The notes under the pieces: generated by a model
Database searches by the model: none
Seen by the model: only the letters and a program-made list of their open reading frames with translations
Told to the model about the DNA's origin: nothing
Shown: piece after piece, positions 48,201 through 59,339 of the stretch
Layout: each line of letters starts with the position of its first letter
How positions within the stretch are numbered: the stretch's first letter is position 1
Translations under genes and position numbers: made by a program
Assembly: GCF_963678635.1 (NCBI RefSeq)
Contig: NC_087066.1
Span: forward strand, 43,387,624 to 43,451,623
DNA length: 64,000 bases
Origin: Symsagittifera roscoffensis
Lineage: Eukaryota > Xenacoelomorpha > Acoela > Convolutidae
Direction of reading: 5' to 3'

Positions 48201-51200
48201 GCTTGGTAGTTTTCAAAGAAAAAATTCAAAACTAAGAAACCAAATGCATTTAGTTTATTTCTACAAAACTGAGGTTGTATACGCGTATGCATCTGAGGCT
48301 TCTTTCAACCGTTTTCGATTAAACCCTTGATATCAAATTTGGCAGGGTAGTTTTCGAGAAAACTCAAAAAATTTTATAAAAAAAACGTCAACAAAGGCTT
48401 TTTCTGAGAACATAACTTTTTCGATAAAAAAATAGGGCGTAGCCGCCTATGCAGAAGAGCTCGCACATACCGTTATTTTGACCTAACCACAAATCTTAGT
48501 TTCCTCATGATAGTTTTTGAGAGAAATCTAAAAAATTTTGTCCAACTTTCACCGTTCAAAGTTGTTCAAAGACTGTAGAAATCGATGTAAGGTTAAAAAA
48601 AAGAGACTAGAAGAACAATATGCAGATATTTAAGGCAATGGGCGGTCTTTCTATGGTATAATGTTCTCAAAAATCGGCGGAGTAGTTTTTCTTTTTGAAA
48701 ATAAATTTCTGCAAAAAAAAAAGAAAAATATTTCATAAACATCTAAAAAAAAAAACCCCATACATTTTCATAATAACTGTTGTTATCAAACTAGAATTAA
48801 TTTATAATAGTTTGCTTCACAGCTGTTTCTATCGGACGAACCAGGTGCTACTTAAAGATATCATTCTCACTGACGATGTCTCGAACAGGACAGATGTGAC
48901 AGAGGAATTGCCAAAATATATCCAGGGTCACTTCCAGGGAAAGGTCAAGATAGTACGCGCACCCACCAGACAAGTGAGAGATAATTGAAAGAACAAAATT
49001 AACTGCTGAAATAGATACGAAACTATCGTAAACTTATATATGTGCTAAAATATTTTTAATAAACCATCCAATTCATGAAAGAGAGCAAAATCATCTTTTA
49101 GGCCACAAGTATGAATACCGATTAAATAGCTTGATATACGCATATTATCATGCTAAGGTGCTAAAAATGTAAGAAACGTATTAAATATCAAGTGGATGTT
49201 TTACCGACATAGACCTGCTTCCCGATCTAAAATCGAAGGACGTTTGCTAACTAACCCACTAGGGATACCGTTTCACTCCTCTCAACGCTTGCCGATAAAA
49301 ATATCCACTTCGACTAAAAAATGACTTCAGGGTTTGATCAAAGCGAGAGTGTTCGGGTCAAACTACGCAACTGGAGAGGCGCTGGTGTTTCTGGACTCTC
49401 ACTGCGAGTGCACCGAGGGGTGGGCGGAGCCTATTCTGGCTGAGATCGCGAGGGACTACCGAACTGCAGTGCAGCCATCGATAGGACAAATCAGCTCACA
49501 GACATTCTCCATGCACGCATTTACAGAGGTCTGCGACGTTATTAATAATTAACAAAAAACAGTCGATTCATGCCGATGATGACATATCTCTAGCAACTCC
49601 CATAGTGCTGATTCTGCAAATTAAAAACCAAATATTCCGCCTGCGCACAAAATACACAAATAAAATTCCCAGCAAATTCAACCCCTTTCTCTCATATTTC
49701 ACCGAATCCATCAATCTGCAACGAACATCTTGCAACTTCTACAAACATTTTAGGTGAAGAATGTTGGGAAGTTTGACTGGTCACTACTGTTCAAATGGAG
49801 AAGCATTCCAGATCATGACCGCAAATTCATCACTAGCAAGGCTGACTCAGTCAGAACTGCTACAATGGCAGGAGGTCTCTTCGGAATAAGCAAGTCAGTC
49901 GTTTCTGCTAAAAAAAACTCAAAAATTCCAGAAAACTTCAATAATTATGAACCTTTCCAATTTTTTTTAGAATGTTTTTATCGAACTAAAATTTTATTCG
50001 ACTAAAATTCATCCAAAATTTTCCCAGAAACACGAAATAAAAAGAACCAATTTCAAAAAAATCATAAAAAATTCTGTTTATCTTAATTAAGCTTGCCTTA
50101 CAGAGGATTTTTTGCACACAAAATTGCAATAATTCGAATGATTCAGGAGATGGTGGGAGTATTTGGGCAAATATGACCCTGGATTCGAGCTTTGGGGAGG
50201 AGAGAACCTGGAAATATCAATCAAGAGTTGGTTGTGTGGCGGGTCGGTGGTCATAACTCCCTGCTCCATCATTGGCCACGTGTTCCGAAACAAACATCCC
50301 TACCATTGGTACAAAGTAAGCGCACATAGAGACACAGAACAAATCAAGTTCAACCATGATTATTTCCAGTTTCTCTAGTAGGATCAACACTGGTTACCTA
50401 GCAGTATTTAGACAACCGCGTATTCCTACTCGTCAGTAAGCAGACAAATACTGTATTAACCAATCAGAATCCAGACAAGAAAGAAATTAACAAATAATAA
50501 GTTTGCTTTCTCATCTCGATTCTGATTGGTTCATACAGTATTTGTCTGCTTACTGACGAGTAGGAATACGCTGTTGTCTACATACAGACCACACTCCATC
50601 AACGCTATTTCAATCGATTCGAATTTAAATGTAACTGAAACTGAATCTGACAATTATCCGGGACAAACTTTCTAAGTTCTTTTGAGTTCAACTTAAAGTT
50701 AAATTCAGTGCTGCAATATTGAGCTCAGCTCATCAGAAACTTGGATTTTGATAGTTGAGCCTTTTGATTCTAACTATGAACAAAAATGAGGAGGACCTTT
50801 GGTTTCGTTTTTTTAAACTCTTTTTGCAAAGGTGACGATGACTTGAACATTCTGAACTCTTACCAGAGCAACCGATTAATCTTTTTTGATAGTGTTTGTT
50901 TGATTCAGGAGGGTCCGGACAATGCCTTCTCTATCAATGCCATGCGACTGGCTGAGGTGTGGTTAGATGAGTTCAAGGAAGTGTTCTATCGACAAGCCCC
51001 CACCCAAATACGCAAACTGGACATCGGGGATATCAGAGACAGGCGAGTATGCACTGACATGCTGGATACCAGTCGTTTAAGTTGTTTGGTCTGATGACCG
51101 ACGGCAAGGAGAAACTTTTGATTTGGGTGTTTTTCTTTCACGCTAAACCAGGGACTCCAAAGAAGGAGTAGAAGAACGTGTGTCTGAAACACTCGTGATT

Positions 51201-54200
51201 CGCACAGGGAAAAAAATCCTGAAATCTCTAAGCAAAAATCAACTTTGCTCTAGACCTTATCTTATCTTCTCCAGAAACAACAACACTTGACAGTAATCGG
51301 AGCCTTATGCAACTAACATTGTTTTGTCCCTGGATTTTCGTGGAAAAAAAACCTGAATACTCTTGCCCGCTCCATGTTTCGTTAAATAATAATATGCTCG
51401 GAGGCTGACTCCGCTTCAATTGCGCGACTCGAAGGATATGCGAGGGCAAAGTTGATCTTCATATAAACAAGCCAACAATAAGCGGAGAATCCAGGCACCA
51501 GTAAAGCGGTCAAAACCGGTCAAAAATGGTTATGAATTAGAAACAGAGCAACACGCATACAGAGCAACACGCATACAGAGCAACACGAAATAATTGTTGG
51601 CCGTTTTTTAGGAAACGAATTTGAATTGAACTTAAAGAAACTCAAACGGCGAAGGATCAAATTTAAGCGCAATCAAATTTTAATATGTAAAATTACACGA
51701 CCTAAATAAGTGTCTTCACTTTGCTCTATAAATCTTAAACAAGGGAAACGGCCCGATGTAAACATTTGACATTTAAATTAATAAACTGCCACTTAACTCG
51801 AGAGTTAGCTTCATGTTTAGACTGGAGCTGAAAAGAAGACTAGACTGCAAGCCGTTCCGTTGGTTCCTGGAGAACGTGGTGAAAGACATGTACATACCTA
51901 CTCCCACCAACATCCACGCCGGTATTCTGCAGGTGGTCTATCTGGGACGCAAACAGTGCATAGACCACTTCCAACAGAGGAGTGGAAATGTCAACACATA
52001 TCCATGCCACTACTTGCATTCACAGGCTAGTAATTGAGGATCTACTTAACAATTACCACCTTTCAAGCTAAGAGCTTGCGCTTAATTGTTAAGTAGATAA
52101 GAAAAGTTATTTAAGAGTTGCATTTAACAACAAGGATAGCCGGTTACTGTGCAAGTAGCACAGAATGTTCCGACCATAGTAAAAAAAAAGAACAAAAAAC
52201 TTTTTTCAAATTAGTGTAGTTTTTTCGGAGTGGTGTGATAAAACGATCTGAACGAAAACCTAGAGATTAGGCATATTCGACATTCATAGTAAAGTAGGTC
52301 CATTGGAAAACAGTTTTTGTAGAAAATATACCGAAAATTACCAGAAAAACTAAAAATCAAAAAAAAAATTTGTATAAATTTTTGGAATTTTGAGAGTCCA
52401 AAATTGGGCTAAAAAATTCCAAAAACTATTTTTACTCAAGAAAAACTAAGTTTTCACGGCTTAAATTGAGCATAGATAAGCTATTTTAAGCCTGCACGCT
52501 CACCTTTTTAGCTTGAAATCAGACCAAAAAACAAAAAATTTCAAACTGAATTTTTTGACTAGAATTTTTTAAAATAAATTTTGAATGTCGTTCGAATCAC
52601 GACTTAAGAACTTTAATATGATATATCACTCAACTAAAAAATTCCTCCAGAATTTTCAAAAGTTAAAATTCGAAATGTTGTCTGGAATGATGTTCTATTT
52701 GCGGAAAACACGCCCAGAAACACATTCGACGGCGTTTAATTAAAATTCAAAAACAACTATCCAAAATTGGGCTAAAAAATTCCAAAAACTATTTTTACTC
52801 AAGTAAAACTAAGTTTTCACGGCTTAAATTGAGCATAGATAAGCTATTTTAAGCCTGCACGCTCACCTTTTTAGCTTGAAATCAGACCAAAAAACAAAAA
52901 TTTCAAACTGAATTTTTTGACTAGAATTTTTTAAAATAAATTTTGAATGTCGTTCGAATCACGACTTAAGAACTTTAATATGATATATCACTCAACTAAA
53001 AAATTCCTCCAGAATTTTCAAAAGTTAAAATTCGAAATGTTGTCCGGAATGATGTTCTATTTGCGGAAAACACGCCCAGAAACACATTCGACGGCGTTTA
53101 ATTAAAATTCAAAAACAACTATCGAGCTAAAGTAAAATTGTTGTCATGAAATTGTTGTCATTGTTGTCTCTTTAATGAGATTTTTAAGGTCTTGTGCGAT
53201 CCGGAAGAAAGCACACATATTATGGATCCCTCGAACGACCCAAAATTAGCTTAGTAAGCCGATAAAATATAAGCCCAAATCATATAAAATAAAAATAAAA
53301 AAAGAAAATGTACGAAGGAAACGTTAGTAGAATTACAAAATGCAGTAGTAAATGAAAACATAAAAAGCAACTACAATAAAAGCTGCATACAAAAATATTC
53401 CAAGATGTGGCAACTAAACCGCCAAAAATAGGCAAAGCCAAAAATAGGCAGCCAAATAAATAATAAGCCGACAATTTCTTTGAGCCGGAATATTTCCCGT
53501 TTGAAAAAAAAACAGGTCCGGGTCAGATTCGAACTCATGATTTTTGCAACCCCATGCGTATTCGTTGCCTCCAGACCAAGCGTGTAGGAGACACAAAGAA
53601 ATTTGAATTCAGTATGAGCTGAACCTAAATTTACCATTTCTAATTTAGACCCTTGTGTAAACAAAATTATTTATTGCAAGAAAATTCTAGTTCCCAATTG
53701 CAATACCCTTGCGATAAGCGATAGAAACAAATGACTAGAAAAACGAACAAAAAGACTAAAAAAATCAAAAACTGATAAAATTTTTTAAATTTTGAAAATT
53801 TGTGATTCCCAAATTGGCGCTAAAATCGTAACTAATAACAAGCGTAAGAATCGGTCGGAAAAATGAATGTTATGAATTTGAACCGATGAGAGATATTTGA
53901 ACAAAACTTTCCAAACGAGAAGTGTTATGAACAACGACCATACCCCTCCCTAAAAACTGATACCAAAACGGGTGTGCAATTGGATATAAAATGACGGATC
54001 TTGTTGACTATCCCCCCATTACAAAAGGGCAGGATTCATTACATTGTACTACATTATAAATGCTTAACCGTACATATGCTTTATTAAGTATCACAAGTGT
54101 CCAACGAAAACCATTAAGGGGGGGGGGGCTAGTTAACGATTGCAATACCTTTGCTCAGAGAAAGAGTAACAAGATCCAAAATGAAAATTTTAGTTTGTTT

Positions 54201-54489
54201 TCAGCACATAGAGTATACAACTGCAAAGGAATTGCGTATGTTGGGCCAAGTATGCCTGGAGGCTATCTCAAAGGACCTTCAAGTGACCAAACGAGCCTGC
54301 AGCTTGAACAAAAACCAATTGTGGGATATTCCAAGTTTTAAATCTGGTCCCATTATACACATTGAGACACAGCAGTGCTTGACACTTCAAGAGGGAATGC
54401 AAGCGAATGTCGTGTTGGCCGATTGCGACTCTAGTAATGAGCTTCAGAAATGGACCTTTGCAAAACACTTGTCGAGAGAACATTCTTAA
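45281..54489 (+). CDS. GALNT: Polypeptide N-acetylgalactosaminyltransferase (GT27)
   Basis: Ten exons: 45281-45394, 45976-46140, 46441-46631, 48823-48973, 49331-49528, 49754-49893, 50147-50315, 50909-51042, 51821-52025, 54205-54489. They encode about 583 residues. The enzyme adds GalNAc from UDP-GalNAc to Ser/Thr in the Golgi. Residues 1-38 form a type II signal anchor ([16 protein letters not shown]), followed by a short stem. Catalytic landmarks are HNEA (144-147), DxH as Asp229-Ser230-His231 ([11 protein letters not shown]), [10 protein letters not shown] (about 310-319), WGGENLEIS (336-344) and GHVFR with His364. A C-terminal ricin-type lectin domain follows, with QCIDHF, VCLEA, NQLW and LQKW motifs. 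The usual PxID segment reads PSIG here. Introns 8 and 9 need GC donors (CAG|GCGAGT, CAG|GCTAGT) to keep the frame. The isoform cannot be named. Confidence 0.92.
47090..47310 (+). repeat. Dispersed repeat, copy 2 (pair with 36650-36890)
   Basis: Diverged copy in GALNT intron 3, immediately before the family B array. See the shared blocks listed for the first copy. Confidence 0.55.
47500..48690 (+). repeat. Degenerate tandem array, family B, plus orientation
   Basis: Within GALNT intron 3 (46632-48822), variants of GATTTGGCAGGGTAGTTTTC recur near 47517, 47668, 47890, 48038, 48200, 48341, 48505 and 48668, mostly 140-165 bp apart. Each is usually preceded by TTCAATTGAA or TTCGATTGAA and followed by AGAAAA..., a TTTTTCT-AA block and a GTAGCCGCCTATGCAG-like block. 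The array at 25920-26830 is the same unit inverted. Units are too diverged for a recent expansion. Confidence 0.7.
50411..50578. mobile_element. TA-flanked MITE in GALNT intron 7
   Basis: A 168-bp element with inverted arms of about 60 bp. The left arm GACAACCGCGTATTCCTACT...GTATTAACCAATCAGAATC matches the reverse complement of the right arm, GATTCTGATTGGTTCATAC...AGTAGGAATACGCTGTTGTC, with about two mismatches. TA lies on both sides, which fits Tc1/mariner-type insertion. The arms pair so well that a recent origin is likely. No coding capacity. Confidence 0.85.
51544..51590 (+). repeat. 16-bp tandem repeat
   Basis: AGAGCAACACGCATAC occurs twice in tandem and is followed by a partial third unit (AGAGCAACACG). 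It lies in GALNT intron 8. Confidence 0.8.
52130..53122 (+). repeat. Hairpin-core repeat family A, copy 3, with internal duplication
   Basis: In GALNT intron 9. The core reads AACAAGGATAGCCGG, then a perfect hairpin CTGTGC-AAGTA-GCACAG (52147-52163), then AATGTTCCGACC. The 3' part is duplicated almost exactly: 52398-52760 and 52761-53122 (363 and 362 bp), both starting CCAAAATTGGGCTAAAAAAT and including GTTCGAATCACGACTTAAG and GATATATCACTCAAC. Confidence 0.8.
53362..53623 (-). mobile_element. tRNA-derived SINE, copy 1
   Basis: On the minus strand a tRNA-like head with a B-box (GAGTTCGAATC, complement of 53526-53536) is followed by a body. The whole unit matches 57015-57254: AAGCAACTACAAT, GATGTGGCAA, AATAATAAGCCGACAAT and GTTTGAAAAAAA are shared on the plus strand. 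It lies antisense in GALNT intron 9. Confidence 0.7.
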
Positions 54490-54984
54490 ATATTATTGAC
54501 TAGTATTCTATTTGTTATAAATATGCAATGCAATTCAGAGAAAAGTAATCATTATTATAGAACATACAAAATAGTTGGCTCCTTCGCGTTTTACTGAGGT
54601 CCTCACCACAAAAACTAACAATTGGATAAAAATTCCAAAGTTCAAGTGAATTGAAGGAAGCAATCCATACATGCATAAAATCAGGAGAGCAAATCCGACC
54701 CCATTAAACACCAGACAGGAGCCTTAAAAGCACAATTCATTCAGAAAAGGATCTAAAAAGAATAGAATTTAGAGACTTGGAAAACTGCTCAAGGTTTAAA
54801 TTACATCACAATTTGATCAATTTAGCTCATTATCAAATTGAAGTCGGAATAGCCCCATTATTTCATAACTGGTGGACAGTCGACTAATTAGAATACGGAT
54901 TGCGACTCAAAATATAGAAAAGTTACGTCAAGTTCGCACATTTTCCAAATAAGAAACGTAAAAAAAGTTTAGTTGAGCTACTAA
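54490..54984. other. Convergent 3' interval between GALNT and FLYWCH block A
   Basis: It should hold both 3' UTRs. No canonical AATAAA is obvious on the plus strand, where ATAAAT occurs near 54519. No other feature is seen. Confidence 0.4.
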
Positions 54985-55130
54985 CTAATACCATAAATAT
55001 TGCTGGTGCAAACCCACGTGGTGTTGCAGATTGTTCTGCTGAAGACTGGCTTGCTGTTGAATGTTGTCAAACGAGTTGCGAATCTCGTTGAAAGAAGCGG
55101 CAGGTTGTATATTATTGTCACAAGGCTGCT

Positions 55131-55162
<32 letters not shown>

Positions 55163-56358
55163 TGGAAATTTCCACAGCCCGGTTGCAAGTTGTTGCGGAG
55201 AGGCTGGATGTTGTCCCGGATGAGATCGAGAGACGGTTGAATGTTTTCCCGAATCAAGTCTCTCTGCGGCTGGATATTTTCAGATAGCTGCCGAGTAGTG
55301 TTTTTGCACATCTGGTTCTGCAGTCTATCTGGCGAAGGTTGGATTATACTTCTATTCTGCTGGATAATATTCCTTGAGAGTTGCTGCTGCTGTTGCTGCT
55401 GCTGGAAGTTTCCATGTGAGACCTGGATACTGTTGTCCGGAGATGGTTGCACGGTATTGCGAGAGTTTGAGTTCTGCAAATTACTAAGGGAGTTCTGGAT
55501 GTTATTCAGAGACGCTTGTATGTTTGTAATTGAAGGTGCCTGGAATACTTCACGCACTTGTTGTACACCGCCGTTCAGGAAATTGTTTTGAACGAACTCC
55601 TGTTTTGTAGGTGGCATTAGTTCTGGAGGTTGGATAACACTTTTACGAGGCTGCTGTTGCACTTTTCGATTAGGCTGCACAATTTTCTGAGCTCCTTCTC
55701 CAACTACAGCTGCCGGACTGATTTTGGGCTTCTTCGGTGAACTCTTCTTCTTGGTTGCCGGCGATTTGCCGGCTGTAGGGGGCTTCGGAACAGCTAAATG
55801 TTCCTGTTTGAAGTTAGGTTTCGGTGTTGCGAATGCCAAACATACTCTTCGATGCCTGGGCAGTGAAAATACAAACGTGCACACTTTTCTATTCAGTAAA
55901 AGATGCAAGTTCTCCGCAGTCATGTTAATAGTACCATTAGGAAGCTTTGAGTCTGGGTAAGGCGCCAGCAGTCTGTTCCTCCGTCTGATCAAAGTGTTTC
56001 GAATCTTGGAGTAGACGGGGGGAATGAGGTCGTTGGTCAGTTCCCAGGCCTGGACCACACTGTCGTATATCATTTTGGGTTGCATCGTTGGATCCAGATC
56101 CAGTTTGGCATACAGTTCTCTTCTGAAGTGTTGCTCCTCCAGGTAGATGAGGTCTGGCTCGTGGGTGTGGTTGTTCTCATTTCTCACTATGATCGTCAGT
56201 TGCGCGTCTGTGGTGATGTGACATTTGCAGCCCACCTCCACACAGAGGAAGTAGATAGACTTTGGAGTAGACCTGTTGCGCTTGAAGCGGAATCCGTCCA
56301 CGATCAGATTTGTGCCCCCTCTGGCCTTAGACGGGATTATTGCGAAGTCCGTCTGCAT
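54985..56358 (-). CDS. FLYWCH zinc-finger protein (block A), Gln-rich
   Basis: An open frame from the ATG at 56358 to the TAG at 54985-54987 gives about 457 residues. The N-terminal FLYWCH-type finger (about 4-65) has SKARGG, RFKRNR, YFLCVEVGCKCHITT and NNHTHEPD, with the Cys and His ligands in place but the aromatic W replaced. A helical conserved block ends in KIRNTLIRRRNRLLAP. A basic Pro/Lys region (TKKKSSPKKPK) and a long Gln/Asn-rich tail with two polyQ runs follow. It closely resembles block B. Likely a nuclear DNA-binding protein (inference). The frame continues upstream of the ATG for 7 codons to a stop at 56380-56382, with a possible TTTAAG acceptor between, so the true 5' end may be spliced and this may be a downstream exon of block B. 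Confidence 0.8.
55125..55404 (-). repeat. Coding CAG/CAA microsatellites (polyQ)
   Basis: Two CTG/TTG runs (55125-55164 and 55381-55404 on the plus strand) encode polyQ tracts in FLYWCH block A. Mixed CAG and CAA codons interrupt the first run. Confidence 0.85.
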
Positions 56359-57014
56359 ATACTTCGGCTTAAACACATATTACGCGACAATTTACGCCTA
56401 GTAGAACAAGAAATACATTCATGGAATAGTTTCTCAAAAATATACAAAACGCAGCAGCAGCCTGCTCTGCACTATTTATCGGGACCCACCCTCCTCCCAA
56501 CACTATTCGACTTGTTCATAGACCCCACCCACCATAAAAATTGATCCCTCCAAAGTTTCGGGGGCGTCTGAATTGACCCCACCGGAATTTTTATACCACA
56601 AAACTTATATATGAAATTTTCGAAAAATATGACAATTTTGACAGCAAAATTTTTATACCGCAAAATTTATGCTCAAAGTTTTTGAAAAATATGCCAATTT
56701 CAACGCAAAGAAAATGTGTTCTGGATTGAATTACTAAAATTCAGTGCCAATTTCAATATTCAAGAAAATTTTTGCCTAGCTTCGCACTACATGCGATATG
56801 TCAAAATCAATAGAACGGCAGCTAGCCGGGAAAAAAATTGGACAAAAGTAACTGATTCAAAAAAATATTCATTTTTTTAAAATTGTCTCGAAGGTTGATG
56901 TTGAAAACAGAGGCGAAACAGAGCTTCGCATAACTTCCGATACCACAAAAAACGCATTGAAAGCTAGCAGACAGAAAAGGAAAGAAAGCAAGAAAACCAA
57001 GGAAAACGGAGATT

Positions 57015-57254
57015 ACAAAAAGCAACTACAATGAAAACTGCCTACAGCTAAAAAAAATCTACGATGTGGCAAATAAGCCGACAAAACACAAGCAGACAAA
57101 TAATAAGCCGACAATTGTGGGAACGAAATACTTCTTGTTTGAAAAAAAGGTGCTGCTCAGATTGGAACCCAGGACCTTTGCCGTCCCAGGTGTATTCGCT
57201 ATCTCCCAGCAAAGTGTGCCGGAGACGCTTTGAAGTTTGAAATCATTATGAACC
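57015..57254 (-). mobile_element. tRNA-derived SINE, copy 2
   Basis: Matches 53362-53623 over its length. The B-box on the minus strand reads GGGTTCCAATC (complement of 57170-57180), and GGGAGATAGCGAATACACC upstream resembles a tRNA D-to-anticodon arm. Homology continues past the tRNA-like head into the body, so these are SINEs and not tRNA genes. Confidence 0.7.
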
Positions 57255-58367
57255 AAGATAGCAAGTAATTCTGTTAAGCAAGTTGTTAACATGAAAAAAG
57301 TCTTTATTCCGATTTGATAACGCTTGCTAATCGCCAGCGTAATAATATTTATCAGAGCTGATCCAAAGTTGCGGGACCACCCTGATAATTTTGATACCCT
57401 CCCGAGCAATGGAAAACACTGTTTACTGCAGAGTACTAACTACTAACTTACAAAAAGAATTAAAACAAAAAACGTACGACAAAAACCATTGAACGAGTAT
57501 CAATGAGGAATCATTAACATTGGCATTCTCCAGACAAAACTCGTTCCGCTAAACTCAAAAACAAAATTTCTTTTTGAAGCTGGTTATTTAAAGCAGGCGT
57601 AAGCCTAAGCTTCGCTTTTTGAAGCCTTTCAATTCAGCTGTAATCCTGGTCCAGAAAAATTAAATTGAAAATATTACAAAAAAATTCTTCACCTTAATTT
57701 TGATCGAATTATTTGCACCTTAAGTTTGATCGAATTATTTTCCAATAGCTTTTTTTTACAAATAAAAGAGAGATGCAAATAATGTTGAGTCGCCATTAAC
57801 TATTAACTATCAAACAAAATGAACCTTCAAATAAACATAGCCGACAGTAAGTTAGAAAAAACTCAGTCTGGACAAAAATGGGGGAAAATGATGGACGTTT
57901 TCGAAGTTTTTCGAGCACAAGCGACGCGGAATTTGGTACCTCTTGCGATACATCACAAAAATAGCATGCACACTAGTCGACAAAAAAGTTAGACGAACAT
58001 CAATATAACTGTTCAGAAAACATCAAAAACTGGGTCTACCAAAACTTTCATTCGTTCATCTCAATGAATTTAATTTTGAGGAAAAACATCGAAAAAGACG
58101 TTTGGCAGCAGTATATAAGCATTGAAAGAAACATTATGAATCAGCAAGGTACACGACCATTGAGCCGGAAAAAAAATTTGGTCAAAAGTTTTCAAAATTT
58201 CACATATGCCCAGCCGACATACAAATGAAACTTTGTTATCGCACTTTAAAACGATGCAACATCAGGCCACTAACTCGATATCTGAGAACCGAAAACTTTT
58301 ACGCCGAATAAACATTTCAAATGGACAAATATATTGAAAAAAACAAGGAAATAATTTTTAAAAAACC

Positions 58368-58800
58368 ACAGCCTGTTGCTGTGCAGTAGCACAGAACGTT
58401 CAGATCTAAGTTATTTGAATAAAATCAAAAGAAAAAGATTTTTTTTCTAACTTACTGTTTTTTTTTATTTATAAAATCAAAAGAAAAAGTTTCTTTTTCT
58501 AACTTACTGTTATTTTTATTTATAAAATCAAAAGAAAAAGTTTCTTTTTCTAACTTACTGTTATTTTATTTAAATAGTGACTGAATTAAATGAAAAACCG
58601 CAATAATGAAAAATAAAGATGGCTAAAACGTAATTATCAACTTATTGTATAAATAAATTGATGAGATCAGCGTCTCGGTCAATTTCTTCTAATTAAGCAT
58701 AAAAATCGAAAATGTTCAGACCAGTTTCTAGACACTGAGACAACATTTTTCATTTTTCAAGAATCAGAATCACGACGAACAGGTTTCAGTATGATAACAC
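58368..58800 (+). repeat. Hairpin-core repeat family A, copy 4
   Basis: The core reads CACAGCCTGTTG, then hairpin CTGTGC-AGTA-GCACAG (loop of four here), then AACGTTCAGATC. The tail has GAATCACGACGAACAGG and TTTCAGTATGATAACACAC. A minisatellite has expanded inside it. Confidence 0.6.
58419..58571 (+). repeat. 51-bp minisatellite, three units
   Basis: Units of about 51 bp begin ATAAAATCAAAAGAAAAAG at about 58419, 58471 and 58522, each followed by TTTCTAACTTACTGTT and a T-rich spacer. It sits inside a family A copy. Confidence 0.8.
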
Positions 58801-59339
58801 ACTTGACACCCATGAGCTTTCTTTGTGGGAGTCAAAATTAGTTAGAAAAAAACGTCAATAATCCATATTATCTTTCCGCTATTCGATAGTGGTCAATACA
58901 AAATTAACAGTTCTCTCAAAGCCACATGAAATACATTTCGAAAAGAATGGTTATTTAAAATGCCGACCGTTCAGGCCATATCTGTTACCAGACAAGTCTT
59001 TTGCCGAAAGGATTCAGTGATTTTGCTAATTAAGTTGTTAACCTGAAAAAGTATGTTCCGATTTGAAAACGCTGGCTAAAAATGAGTCTGTATTTAATTT
59101 TACTTCACTGACAATTCTCCCAACTAATTCCAATTTAAAGAGTAAATTCATAGGGGCAGTAAAACAGTGCCTAAAAAAACTAGTTCAACAGTGCCGAAAA
59201 GGAAAACTTTGTTCAACAGTGCTGAAAATGAGAACAAATTTCAACATATTAAGTGCTGCAATCAAAAATTAAACGGCAACCCTTAACAATCTTAAGTGAC
59301 ACTTTAAGATTTTGAGGGAAACAAATCGCAACTTAAACG

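Noticed and set aside
51821-52045. GALNT ending at the TGA near 52037 without a tenth exon
   Set aside because: That would truncate the ricin domain in the middle. Exon 54205-54489 supplies the missing CL and QxW motifs in phase.
53515-53600. Possible tRNA gene on the minus strand
   Set aside because: The tRNA-like head is imperfect and homology to 57015-57254 extends well beyond it, which fits a SINE.
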